From Chimonanthus salicifolius (Eukaryota; Streptophyta; Magnoliopsida; Laurales; Calycanthaceae), in the NCBI GenBank assembly GCA_013350335.1, contig CM023540.1, positions 61,439,195-61,503,194 of the forward strand: a DNA stretch of 64,000 nucleotides, in the 5' to 3' direction. Positions 43,304-54,317 of this stretch are shown piece by piece (position 1 is the first letter of the stretch; every line of letters starts with the position of its first letter). Under the pieces are notes generated by a model. It was not told where the DNA came from, did no database searches, and was given only the letters and a program-made list of their open reading frames with translations. The translations under genes and the position numbers were made by a program.

Positions 43304-44309
43304 TTACGACTGAGCTGGCCGAGCCGGGGGACGGAAGGAACCCCTGGAGTAAGAAGGTCTGTTGTTCTGTGGACACTCCCTCTTGATATGGGCCTGCTGG
43401 CCGCACTGATAATAGACAGTAACACCTCGAGGAGACTGTGAGACTGGTCCTGATGTGGAGGGTTGACTGGGACGAAAACCACCAGTGGAAGCATTGGAGG
43501 CTGAGGGTTTCACAAAGTTGGGTCTGAATTTCTTGCGAGGGTGGAAAGAATTTCCCCCTCTCTGGCTTCGTCTGTTCTCCACAAATCTAGTGGTCTCCAT
43601 CAGCTCTTGTTTGGCTATGCTGGCACGACTGACCACTTCTGCAATGTAGCTGATTTGAAAATAATGACTTTGGCTCTGATGCTAGGTCATAGGTGTCGCT
43701 CAAACTTTCGGGCCTTCTTATATTCCATGTCCACCATGTATAGAGCATAGCATGATAGACAGAGGAATTCTTGATAGTACTCTGTGACGGTCATCGGGGC
43801 CTGAACCAAAGCTATGAATGCATGTGTCTAGTGCTCCTTCTCATCCTCTGGAAAGTAATGGTCCAGAAACATCCCAGCGAACTGGTCCCAAGTCATCTCT
43901 GTTCCATTCACCACTGGAATCTGCGCTTGTTGATGTTCTATGACTTCCACCATTTACCTGCATCGTCTACCAGTTATGAGGTAGCCAGTAGTATTCAGTC
44001 TTGATCATTGGTGATCTTAAGTAGTTTCGAGATCTTTGTGATATTCTTAATCCAATTCTTTGCTCCTGCGGGTCCCTCCTTCCCTTTGAAATAAGGGAGA
44101 CACTGTTGTTGGAAATCTTTGACCATTGTTCTATCCTGGGATTTATTGGAAGTAGTGCCTCCGTTGCCGTTCTGGTGTTGCTGTAGAATGGAGGTACCTA
44201 CTGCCTGCACTAGGCTCTGCAGCTCGGGAGGTACCTCAAGAATATTCACATTGTCCTCTCCCTCTTCCTGATTTGGGTTATGTGGGGTATTTCTTCTTCG
44301 TGGAAGCAT
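43304..44309 (-). pseudogene. Element C gag
   Basis: Starts MLPRRRNTPHN at 44307. The first part (43995-44309) includes EVPPELQSLVQAVG and VKDFQQQCLPYFKGKEG. The capsid middle (43637-43994) is frame-broken. The nucleocapsid part (43304-43636) has a knuckle YQCGQQAHIKREC whose first Cys position reads Tyr, so C-x2-C is damaged at one end. Similar to element B's gag throughout. Confidence 0.8.
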
Positions 44310-44793
44310 TTTCCTAAGTCATCGAAACATTGGTTGACTTAGTTTTCTCATAAGGACTTGTGTTCAAATACTTTGAAGTTACACTTGATAAAATAATCAT
44401 AGGGAGGGGAAAGTTTTGTTTAGTTCTCCTATATATCTCTTTGTGTTCCTTACTTGGGGAAATTGCCTAAGAATCATATAGTATTCCTTATTTAGGGAAA
44501 ATTTCCTAAGTATCATGTAGTGTTCCTTGTTCGGGAGAGGGACGACCTATTTCGCTATATTTGATAAATCTACAATTTATAGTGATTGTCATTCCCTTGC
44601 TGTTGTTTTTCTCAAAAGGTTGTTCTCAGATTGAATGCTTATAGTCTGATTCTCATCAAAGGAAAAAATCCGACCCCCATGCAGCGGACTCCGAGGAGTC
44701 GGTCAGTTGGGATTCTTATCTGCCAGTGAGACATGATACCCTATTAATCTTACTTTGCGAGACTCAAAACTTTCGGTTCGCTTTGATACCAAC
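44310..44793 (-). other. Element C leader and primer binding site
   Basis: Non-coding leader of about 480 bp. The primer site, TTTGATACCA at 44782-44791 on the plus strand, is one change from the perfect complement of initiator Met tRNA. The stem-loop GACTC-CTCG-GAGTC (minus strand) is at 44687-44700. No accessory ORF is present here, unlike element A. Confidence 0.75.
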
Positions 44794-44981
44794 TGTAATG
44801 CCCCACCCTTTTTCACTTGTATAAATCAGAGTATATTTTTTTTATAAGTGAGAGAACAGACCGTTACGACGCGAGTCAAGTCCAAGATTCCAAAACCCGA
44901 CCCTTGACTGGCCACTATTACGTGTGCGTGGACTAAGTCCACTAAAACATTTACACACGCTTATCTTATTGCTTGCGGAAT
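44794..44981 (-). repeat. Element C 5' LTR, 188-bp remnant
   Basis: TGTAATGCCCCACCC onward aligns with the end of C's 3' LTR (33149-33340) up to GCTTGCGGAAT, then switches abruptly to gag-like sequence of element D. The rest of the LTR is missing and there is no terminal motif at the break. Confidence 0.85.
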
Positions 44982-45538
44982 AAAATCCGACACTATGTGT
45001 GGAGACTTCGTTCGTTTATCCGGCGATAGATGGTTGCTCAATGTCACACGAATATGAAATAGGTAATGGAAAAAACTTCTTTGGTAGAAGCAGTGAATCG
45101 ACCGAATACTAATCAAGGGACGTCTCAACAGAGGAATTCCCAGAAACCACCTCAGTATGAAAATAAGAAGAGGAAATTCAAAGGAAATCCTTTCATAAGG
45201 GTCAACCTTCTGTATGGCAATCAAGTGGGTTTCATATAAGACAAGTTATTTGTTATGCTTGTGACCAACCCGGACATACTTCACGTCAATGACAGAATCC
45301 TAAGGCATATGAAGAGAGATTGTCTTACACTTATAGACAACCAAGGCATGTTGCCAAAGAATGCCTAACTCCAAGAGATGCAAGTAAGACGGGGCCAATT
45401 TCGAATAACAGGCTAGCTCAGTCAAGCGTACAATCAACTTATAATAGAGGTTCTCCATAGGCTTCAAGAAGGTCGTCAGCACCCAACTCTTCATAGCAGA
45501 GGCCTTGTCAAGGGAAGGGACGTGGACGTCCTCAACAA
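44982..45538 (+). pseudogene. Element D gag, nucleocapsid part
   Basis: Frame-broken trace. One knuckle is recognisable (CYACDQPGHTSRQ with the last Cys lost) and a second decayed one (YTYRQPRHVAKEC, both leading Cys lost). Gln- and Ser-rich basic sequence follows with several stops at former CAG codons. Confidence 0.6.
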
Positions 45539-46111
45539 ATGACTCAGGGACGAGTCTATACAATTGGGCCAGCAGCAGACGAGCCTATAGATCACTCTAT
45601 GATGGTAGGTACTTTACCACTTTTTAGTTATTTAGCACATGTGTTATTTGACACTTGTGCATCCCATTCTTTCATATTTGCTTTGTATACTGAAATTTTG
45701 GGTTTAAGATCAGTAGTTGTGGATAAACCACTTAAGGTAAAGTCTCCTTTAGGAAGAGAGATGATAATTAATTGTGTATGTAAGTCTTGTTTGATAAGAT
45801 TGGGTGGACAAAATTTGAATTTTGACCTATTAGTGATAGAAATGACAAGTTTTGATGTCATTTTAGGTATGGATTGGCTTTCAAAACACAGGATAGTGTT
45901 AGATTGCTATAAAAGGACGGTGTTAGGGTATTCCAGGAGGAATCAATTTTTGGAGAAATTGAAACCTTATGAAGGACTTAGTGTGAAGAACTCTGGTCTA
46001 GGTGAGTATCCGAACAGTATGGTAGCTTGCATAGATTTGGAAAACGTAGGAAGTGTAGACTTAGTGATACCTCAGGTGGTGTGTAAATTCATGAATGTTT
46101 TTCCAGACTAG
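45539..46111 (+). pseudogene. Element D aspartic protease
   Basis: 190 open codons. LFDTCASHSFI is the active-site loop: Asp and Thr are present, but Gly reads Cys (usual DTG or DSG). The frame goes on to FDVILGMDWLSKHRIVLDC, and ends at TAG (46109-46111) just before LSGLPPCREIEF. Confidence 0.75.
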
Positions 46112-46627
46112 TTGAGTGGTCTACCTCCATGCCGAGAGATTGAGTTCGTAATCAATCTACAACCTAGAACGTTACCTATTTCCATACCACCATATAGGAT
46201 GGCACTGACAGAGCAATGGGAAGTGCAAACCCAAGTAGATGAATTGCTTAAGTTAGGCTTTATGAGACTAAGTACTTCATCTTGGGGAGCTCCAGTTCCT
46301 TTTGCCAAAAAGAAGGATGGAACTTTATGAATGTGTATAGATTACCGGAAGTTGAACCAAGTAATTATTAAGAATAAGTACATGTTGCCACAGATAGATG
46401 ATTTGTTTGACCAACTGAAGGGAGCCAAGTGTTTTTCAAAGATAGATTTGAGATCATGTTATCATCAGTTGAGAGTTAGAGATGAAGATATCTCTAAAAC
46501 TGCTTTCAGAACTCAGTACAGTCATTACGAATTTTTAGTGATGTCGCTTGGTGCAACGAATGCACATGGATTTGATGGACAGAATTTTTCGGCCTTATTT
46601 AGGGATTTTTGTAGTAATGTTCATTGA
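46112..46627 (+). pseudogene. Element D reverse transcriptase, fingers and palm
   Basis: Same frame as the protease. INLQPRTLPISIPPYRMA and SSWGAPVPFAKKKDGTL precede a TGA (46328-46330) that stands for an Arg codon. [20 protein letters not shown] and [17 protein letters not shown] follow. The frame is lost near 46550 around VMSLGATN. Confidence 0.8.
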
Positions 46628-47150
46628 CAATATTTTGATACTTTCGTCAACTGAAGAGGAACATCAGCAACACTTGAGGATAGTGTTACAGACTTTAGAA
46701 AACCATCAGTTGTACGCCAAACTTAGTAAATGTGAATTTTGGTTGAAACAGGCACAATTTTTGGGACATGTTTTAACTCAGGATGGCATCATAGTAGATC
46801 CTGCCAAAGTTGAGGCAGTGACAAGTTGGCAGAGATCAACAAACGTCTTTGAAATAAGAAGTTTTTTGGGATTAACTAGGTATTATAGGAGATTTATACC
46901 AAGTTTCTCAAAGACTGTAGTTCCAGTGACAATGTTAACAAGGAAAGACGTGAAATTCGAATGGAGTGAGGAGTGCGAAAGGGCATGCCAGAAGTTAAAG
47001 GAAAATATGACCACCTCGCCAGTATTGATTACACCGGAGCAAGGTCAGGGATTTGAAGTACATTGTGATGCTTCGAAAAATGGTTTAGGATGTCTCCTAA
47101 TACAGGAAGGTAGAGTAGCAACCTATGACTATAAAATTAAAGGGACATGA
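46548..47150 (+). pseudogene. Element D RT palm, thumb and start of RNase H
   Basis: The shifted frame carries [14 protein letters not shown]: the second Asp of FIDD is Asn (46629-46631). [33 protein letters not shown] and the RNase H start [12 protein letters not shown] follow. A stop at 47148 ends the frame. Confidence 0.8.
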
Positions 47151-47604
47151 GTAAAATTACCCGACTCATGATCTACAACTAGCGGTTGTAGTGTTCGCAC
47201 TAAGACTCTGGAGAAATTAGTTGCTTGGTGAGAGATTTAATGTTTTCTCTTATCACCAGTCTCGACTACTTGTTCACTCAAAAGGATTTGAACATGAGAC
47301 AAAGGAGATGGATGGAGACTTTTAAAAGACTATAACTTTGAATTCTCCTACCATCCAGGAAAGGTGAATGTACTAGCAGATGCTTTGAGCATGAAAACTC
47401 ATTACAAGGTAGCTTGCATAGCATCTCTACAGTGAATATGTTAAGCACGATAGGTGAATCTGACCTACAATTGGTAGAGTACAATAAATTAGTTCAGGCA
47501 CAGAGTGAGGTCAGACAGCCAGAACTTATGAGACTTGCGTTGGAAACACAACAAAGGGACCCAGAATCTATCCAGGTACGGACTCAGTTGATAGATGGAA
47601 TTCA
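47151..47604 (+). pseudogene. Element D RNase H end and integrase linker, decayed
   Basis: Recognisable words in changing frames: [20 protein letters not shown]-like, and FSYHPGKVNVLADALS. A linker (PELMRLALETQQRDPE) follows up to element E's insertion. Confidence 0.6.
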
Positions 47605-48061
47605 TGTAACGCCCCGCCCTCTCCGAGAAATCAGAGTCTAATTTTTTTTTAAAATAATAATAAAATAACAACTGCAGAGAGTGGGCGGCGTCACGACGCG
47701 AGCTAAGTTCGGACCACCTAAGTCCGACCCTTAACTGGCCACACATGTGTACGTGGACTAAACCCACGATAACAAACCACACATGAAACTATACAATGAC
47801 TTGCGGAATAAAGTAGACTAACTGCGGAAAATAACTTGAATAGATAGCAAGTACCAGTCTCAATTAATAATTAACATAAATCAACCATCCATTGTTAATA
47901 TCCTAAACAAACCATAGCAAGTAACTACATTATTACATGTCCATAATAAAGTATCAAATAACAAGCAATTATAAATTCATTCCAGCATTCAAGCATTTAT
48001 GCATGGCTCCCCTCCATATCATCAACCTTCTCTTTTCCTTTCCTTGTACCTTCATTCTCCT

Positions 48062-49815
48062 CTGAGGATAGAATTAGAGCGTTAGAACAACGTGCCCAGT
48101 AGGTTCCCGATCAGGGCTACCATAAGGTTAGCTTATAAATCATGCATATAACAAATGTCTGATTATCAAAAATATATAAAAACCATGCTATGTATGTATG
48201 CAAATGTAATGAGCCCCACCCTATCACACATACATATAGTCATCACTTGACGTGTCTCATATCAACCTATTAATTCTCCTGGCGGGACTTTCACCGCCTA
48301 AGAAGGCCCCACAGTTGCATCTCGGGCATTCCAACGGAGTGTGGGCTCCGGTTTCCACAATCATCATCCCATGCCATGCATGAGATGCCAATGCCTTGTA
48401 TGTCATTTGTAAACACATAATTTATCATTCAAAACCACATTTTAAACATAAATCAATTACAACATATCTCATAAAAACGTAATAAAACCAAATCATAGTT
48501 GTAGTTACAAGTAGGTAGGAAACCTACTGAAGATTCATTTCAGTATTCGATCTTTCTTAATCGTCACCTGTTCACGACTCGCACGGCGTATACGTCTGGA
48601 TACCCTATTTAAATAGCAGCAAACCAAATATTCATCATGTAATTCCAACTTAGTCAATGTCCCAAAAATGCACTATGTGGGGTTCGGCCATGCCCATGGC
48701 CGAACCTCACCTATTTATCCTTTGGTTTCTCATTTTAACCTTTAAAACTACCGATCAATTCCATGGAATGGATCCACTCCAAAACCTATTGTCATGGTCC
48801 ATGATCTTTACATTGAAACTTTTAATTCAATAAAAACATTCCACATAAAATAATCATATGAAGTGGTCCATGGGGTTCAGCCCTATACATGGCCGAACCC
48901 AATGGCTCCTTTGGTCCAATAACTTTAACCTAGGTATCTAACTTAGGCTACACCTTTTTCCAAGGTTGTTACATGGTTCAGCCATCCATAGGCTGAGCCA
49001 AATCAGTAACCATAAACCCAAGTAAAACCCATACAAACAACCCATAAGGCAGCCCATGGGGTTCGGCCATGCACATTGCCGAACCCAATGGTTCTCTTGA
49101 TTTAATTATGTAATCAACTAACCTTGATTTAAATCAATATCTTAACCTCAACCTTAACATGGTTCAGCCATGTATTGGCCAACCAAAAACAGTAACTTAT
49201 ACCTTCATTTAAATCACATAAAAACCCCATAATTTCACATGATTTCCAACTCTCCAAAACCATACATTTCATCAAATTCTTTCATGGGGTTCGGTCCTCA
49301 AAGGTGGCCGAACCCTATGTCCATGACTTGATCCTTATAAACATATTTTTATGTTTCACTAATCATGTAATAAAACAGTAACATATTATCGAGTTTTACC
49401 ATTTAAAAATCATCCAATAACCAACCCAATTTCATGGGGTTCGGCCATGCTCATTGGCCGAACACTATGACCTTTGGTTTTGAACCACTTAACCCTTCAT
49501 CTTAGGTCCGAATTAAACATCCAAATCCATGTTTTAACCTTCTTAAAACATGCATTTTAAATCTAATAAAACATATAATAACAGTCCCAAACTTGTATGG
49601 TTTTAAATTCCAAAAACCATCAAAATCCACCAATTATCTTCATGGGGTTCGGCCATCCAAAGTGGCCGAACCCTATGGTCTATTTCCATCATTCTTTGAC
49701 ACCAACTTCCATGGTTTAGACCTATGACAAATTCGGCCATACATGACCAAATTATGTCATCCAAATTCATAACTTAACACTCATATTTAAAACCAAAATC
49801 CATAAGAATTCTTAC
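48062..49815 (-). other. Predicted LTR-internal intron in element E
   Basis: Minus-strand donor GTAAGA at 49815 and acceptor TTCTATCCTCAG at 48062, 1754 bp apart, with CTAACGC near 48085. The purine-rich exon-like stretch just upstream of the donor is where element G inserted. Confidence 0.45.
48681..49672. repeat. GGTTCGGCCAT hairpin array in element E
   Basis: Units at about 48681-48706, 48873-48899, 48975-48999 (variant stem), 49058-49082, 49285-49314, 49436-49465 and 49644-49672. Arms are 9-12 bp, with several single changes. Confidence 0.8.
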
Positions 49816-49880
49816 CAAATTTCTCAAGCTTCTTGTCTTGCCTTTGCTCTTTACATCCTATCCTTCTTTGCCTTCCTTCC

Positions 49881-51703
49881 TGTAACACCCCGCCCTTTGC
49901 ACTCTAATAATCAGAGTTTATTTCTTTTTAAATATAATAATCAAATGATCGGGGCAGAGTGTCACGACGCGAGTTAAGTTCGGATCTCTAAATCCGACCC
50001 TTAACTGGCCAAGCCCATGTGCGTATGAACCAAGTCCATAAAACTGATCCGCACATGGTACTTAAATAACTTGCGGAATTAACTTAGTCTTAATCTAACT
50101 GAGGTTATAATAGAACCTATGACTATTCCAATTTTCCATTCTTAGATAGCAAAGTACATTATTTTATTCTCCAAAATTACTAAATAATATTAATCTACCA
50201 TTCAATCCAACCATCCAAAATAAACCAATCCACAGCATCTACTTATCTACTTATTACATGCCAACAAATCTAGTTACCAAATTACATTGTCCAAATATAT
50301 CAAATAACGAGTCCATAAAATAATCCATTCAAGTCCATTCAAAATCATTCAAACAGCCCAAGTTTCCGTGCTTTGTCCCCTTCTTGATCCTCAATCTTTG
50401 ACTTTCCTGCATCATCCACTAAGGATATAGATAGGGCGTTAGATCAACGCGCCCAGTAGTGTTTCTGAATAGGGCTACCACATGGTTAGTCAAAAACATG
50501 CAAATAGTATAATAATAATACATGTGAGACAAAATTCCATAAAAACATGCTATGTATGAAATGGACATGTAATGAGTCCCACCCATCACCACCCAACAAA
50601 GCCATCACTTGACGGGATTCTCATCGTCAAGGTAACCCACAGTGGTCCTTCGGACACCCCGGCGGAGTGTGGCCTCCGGATTCCTCCTGATGGGATTCTC
50701 ATCATCAGGGTACCCCACAGTGGTCTTTCGGATGCCCCGACGGAGTGTGGCCTCCGGTTACAACACCATCATCCCATGCCATGCATGAGATGTCTATGCA
50801 ACATGTCATTTAGAAAATAACTTTACAATCATATAAGTTATCGAAATTAACGTAAAACAGCATATGAAATTGTGGTTACAATAAACGTAGGAAACCTACA
50901 CTAGATTACTTTGTTTGACCCTTCCTTTGAGCCGTCTTCCGATCACGGTTTGTACACCGTTCTAGAAATCCAAATACCCTATGTACATACAGCAAGTTAA
51001 TCATTTGACCATATGATTCTAATTTGATCTAAATCCCAAAAATCCACTTTGTGGGGTTCGGCCATACCCCATGGTCGAACCTCACCCATTTAAAACCTAG
51101 TCACTCTTTTATTTAATTAAAACCATCTAAGTGTCCCAAACTTTCAAATGAACCTTGGTAGGGTTCGGCCATACTACATGGCCGAACCTTACCACCTTAG
51201 TTTTTGACTCATAAGTCCATTCTTTTGATCATTTCATCTTTTCATCCATATTTACGATATCGCCACTATACTAACCCTTTGTTTAAAAAAACAAAGTCCA
51301 TCAAATAACAATTGGTGGGGTTCGGCCATACAACATGGCCGAACCTCACCCAAGAGATTTTAATCCTATGTTCCATCATCCTTCATGTTTAATCACCTTA
51401 ATACGAAGTCCATAATTGACATAAGAACACCATAACTTTATATGGTTTTTATCTCACAAAACATCAAATACTTTCATGGACATGTCATGCCATTTCATGG
51501 GGTTCGGCCAACTCAATTACAACTCTTGACCCGTTTGAGTCCATTTCATCCATTTATTTGCCTTGTAAATAAAACTACCATCCTTTGGGTCTTGATTGAA
51601 CCATTGACCCATTTAAATTCAAATCACATATATCACAATGGTAATTCCGTAAATATGAATAAATTCATATAAATTGTTATCTTTGAAATTCCAGGGTGTT
51701 ACA
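49881..51703 (-). repeat. Element G 3' LTR
   Basis: Contains an acceptor-like CTATATCCTTAG at 50419, a pair of second-family hairpins (50608-50631 and 50686-50709), three full GGTTCGGCCAT hairpins (about 51057-51082, 51165-51188, 51320-51345) and half of a fourth at 51500. There the sequence jumps to near the LTR start, so the CT-rich tract, purine-rich exon and donor found in relative S3 are missing. Confidence 0.9.
50608..50709. repeat. Paired hairpins with covarying stems (element G LTR)
   Basis: CTTGACG (50608-50614) pairs with CGTCAAG (50625-50631); CCTGATG (50686-50692) pairs with CATCAGG (50703-50709). Both enclose the same ten-base loop GGATTCTCAT. The stems differ at two positions, each with its partner changed too. 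Second copies are at about 61299-61322 and 61377-61400 in the other LTR, and about 41567-41670 in S3. Confidence 0.85.
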
Positions 51704-51765
51704 ATACAATACTCTTTTTATAATTTTCGTCCCGAAAATCGAACGAAGTAGGATTACAAAATAAA
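51704..51765 (-). other. Element G polypurine tract region
   Basis: Minus strand: TTCGGGACGAAAATTATAAA then AAGAGTATTGTATTG just before the LTR start. It is shorter and more interrupted than in A and E, but in the same place. Confidence 0.6.
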
Positions 51766-52224
51766 TCATACAAACAATTCAGGGTAAGATGTTTTCATCT
51801 CCGATTCCAGTTCCCAAGTGGCTTCCTCAACACCATGTCGATCCCATGCCACCTTGACGAACTGAATCGCTCGGTTACGCAACACCCTTTGTTCATTCTC
51901 TATTATTCTGACCGGTTTCTCGATATAAGTGGCGTCGCTTTGCACATCTATGTCTTGCACATTCAAGACATGAGATGGATCAGGGTTGTATTTCCTCAGC
52001 ATCGACACATGGAACACATCATGTAGAGACGCCAATTGCGAAGGAAGTGCCAACTGATAGGCTCCATCTCCCATCCTTCTTATAATTGAAAATGGTCCCA
52101 CATATCTTGGCGACAATTTTACTTTCTTCCCAAATCTCATGTGCCCTTTTCGTGGCGAGACCTTCAAGAATACCATGTCTCCCACTTCAAATTCGAGAAA
52201 CCTCCTCCTCTTATTAGCATAGCT
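51766..52224 (-). pseudogene. Element G integrase C-terminus and chromodomain
   Basis: 139 open codons: VGDMVFLKVS-type SH3 part, LSPRYVGPFSIIRRMGDGAY, SMLRKYNPDPSHVLNVQDID, then chromodomain RAIQFVKVAWDRHGVEEATW. Continuous with the upstream integrase apart from TAG at 52225, where element E has AAG. Confidence 0.85.
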
Positions 52225-53169
52225 CTATTGCCGACTCTGTGCGGTCAACAAATGTTGACGTATCAACTGGATCTGTGCAGTAGTTTCCGCAACCAACTCG
52301 GGTCCTATCAGTGCAGGTTCGCCGACCTCGGTCCAGCACACTGGTGACCTGCATGGTCTACCATACAAAGCTTGGAATGGTGCCATTTGAAGACTTGCTT
52401 GGTAGCTATTGTTATAAGAAAACTCCACCAATGGCAAATGATCCTCCCATCCACCTTTGAAGTCTAGCATGCACGCCCTCAACATGTCCTCCAGTGTTTG
52501 TATTGTCCTTTCCGAATGTCCATCAGTCTGTGGATGGAACGCTGTGCTAGTCAGTAAGTCTGTTCCCATGGCTGACTGCATACTCTGCCATACCCTGCCG
52601 GTGAATCGGCCATCTCTATCAAATACGATTGTCCAAAGAATACCATGTAATCTGATGATGTCCTTGATATACCGCCGACCCAATGTCTCAGATGAATCCG
52701 ACATCTTGATAGGAATAAAATGCGCGGAGTTGGTCAGTCGGTCTACCACAACCCATATAGCGTCATTGCCCTTCGAGGACCGCGGCAATCCTGTCACAAA
52801 GTCCATGGAAATGTGCTCCCATTTCCATTCTGGCACAGATAAGGGTTTGAGTAACCCTGGTGGCTTCTGGTGTTCCGTCTTAACTTGCTGACAAGTTAAA
52901 CAATGAGCCACAAACTCTGCAACATCCTTCTTGAGTCCATGCCACCAATAATGTCTTTTTAAGTCATGATACATTTTTGTGCTACCCGGATGAATGGAGA
53001 GCTTGCTCTGATGTGCCTCTATCAGTAATTCTTTTCTGCAGCTTCTTGGCACATAAATTCTACCCCGGAACATAAGACCTTGTCCTGGTCGTAATTCCCA
53101 ATCCGGTACAACCTCGCCAATAGACATCTTGGCCCATGTCTCTGCCATTTCCGGATCTGCACGCTGCTC
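52225..53169 (-). pseudogene. Element G integrase zinc domain and catalytic core
   Basis: 307 codons. The zinc domain is complete: H in EAHQSKLSIHPGS, H in YWWHGLKKD, and CLTC. The core triad is complete: D in SMDFVTGLPRSS, D in IVFDRDGRFTG, E in TDGHSERTIQ. Bounded by TAG at 53170 upstream and TAG at 52225 downstream. Confidence 0.9.
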
Positions 53170-53764
53170 CTATTCAATCTTTGTAACCATGTTGGATCGT
53201 ATGATCAAATTGTACATACTCCCATGATTTGTGATATATAGATTGAACTCACGAATGGTATTCAACATCTCCCATTCGGTCCTGATCAGACATGCCACTG
53301 ATGCATGAGACATGCGGCTAAGAGCATCTGCCACCTTGTTGGCCTTCCCCGGGTGATACCGGAGCGTAAATTCATAATCTGCCAAGTATTCCATCCATCT
53401 GCGCTGCCTCAAGTTGAGATTTTTCTGATCAAATAAATACTTCAAGCTCTTGTAATCTGAAAATACTTCAAACTTCTCACCATATAGATAGTGTCTCCAT
53501 CTTTTAAGAGCGAAGACCACCGCAGCTAATTCTAGATCATGTGTGGTAGAGGCGTTCATGTATCTTTAGTCGTCTTGAACCATATGCCACCACACGATCA
53601 CGTTGCATGAGTGAACATCCCAGTCCCTCTCCTGATGCATCACATTGTACTTCATAACCTTTGCCCCTTTCCGGCAAAACTAAAATAGGAGCAGTTGTAA
53701 GTCTCTCTTTCAGCTCCTCAAACCTTTGATTGCACAACTCTGACCACTCATATTTGGCCCCTTT
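53170..53764 (-). pseudogene. Element G RNase H
   Basis: Two overlapping frames. The first (53537-53737) has QCDASGEGLG. The second (53170-53559) has [24 protein letters not shown] and [11 protein letters not shown]. The active-site acids are present; a frameshift near 53545 splits the domain. Confidence 0.85.
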
Positions 53765-54304
53765 CTAAGTGAGTCGAGTCAATGGAGATGCTATTTTAGA
53801 GAAATCCATGATGAACTTCCTATAATATCCAGCCAAACCCAGGAAGCTACGAATCTCAGTGACATTCTTCGGTGCTTTCCACTCCCTCACTGCTGCCACG
53901 TTTGCCGGATCAACGGCTATACCATCAGTTGTTATAACATGCCCTAAGAATTTGACCTCAGGTAGCCAAAATTCGCATTTGCTTGCTTTGGCATACAGCT
54001 GGTTCTGTCTCAAGGTGTTCAATACCATATGTAGATGCTCAGCATGATCTTCCTGACTCTTGGAATAGATCAGGATATCGTCAATGAACACTATAACAAA
54101 CTGATCCAGATATGGACGGAAGATTCTGTTCATTAAGTCCATGAAGACACCAGGTGCGTTGGTAAGCCCAAAAGGCATGACTACAAATTCAAATAGTCCA
54201 TACCGTGTTCTGAAAGCTGTCTTCTCGATATCTTCCTCCCTGACCCGGATTTGATGATAACCGGACATCAAGTCAATCTTGGAAAAGTGACTGGAACCCC
54301 TCAA
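53765..54304 (-). pseudogene. Element G reverse transcriptase, palm and thumb
   Basis: 179 open codons with [47 protein letters not shown] (both Asp present), [17 protein letters not shown] and [17 protein letters not shown]. It stops at TAG (53765-53767), where relatives have CAG or CAA. Confidence 0.9.
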
Positions 54305-54317
54305 CTGATCGAATAAA

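Larger units (their letters stand above)
33149..44981 (-). mobile_element. Element C: chromovirus with truncated 5' LTR
   Basis: Minus-strand element: 3' LTR 33149-36227, polypurine tract, pol (36290-38622 and 42379-43216), gag (43304-44309), leader, primer site, and the first 188 bp of the 5' LTR (44794-44981). Solo LTR S3 interrupts RT. The gag is close to B's. The left flank is ATTAT (33144-33148); the right end was lost at the junction with D, so no duplication can be tested. Confidence 0.85.
44982..47604 (+). mobile_element. Element D: fragment of a different gypsy family
   Basis: A plus-strand coding trace from mid-gag to the integrase linker, without LTRs. Protein sequence differs clearly from A, B, C and G (e.g. 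[32 protein letters not shown]). The left end is cut at the junction with C (44981) and the right end by insertion of E at 47605. Confidence 0.8.
47605..49880 (-). repeat. Element E 3' LTR, distal segment
   Basis: Complement of the LTR end: TGTAACGCCCCGCCCTC. Contents: acceptor CTATCCTCAG at 48062 (minus), GGTAGG-AAA-CCTACT near 48515, six GGTTCGGCCA-type hairpins (48681 to about 49672) plus a covarying GGTTCAGCC/GGCTGAGCC unit at 48975-48999, and donor TTTG|GTAAGA at 49815. The other LTR segment is 62400-63413; native length about 3.29 kb. Confidence 0.9.

Noticed and set aside
50686..50710. CTGATGA-like word suggesting a hammerhead ribozyme (as in plant retrozymes)
   Set aside because: No downstream GAAA box and no third stem with a cleavage triplet; the word is part of a simple two-arm hairpin.
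52457..52891. Plus-strand ORF of 144 codons
   Set aside because: Antisense of element G's integrase core; no domain of its own.
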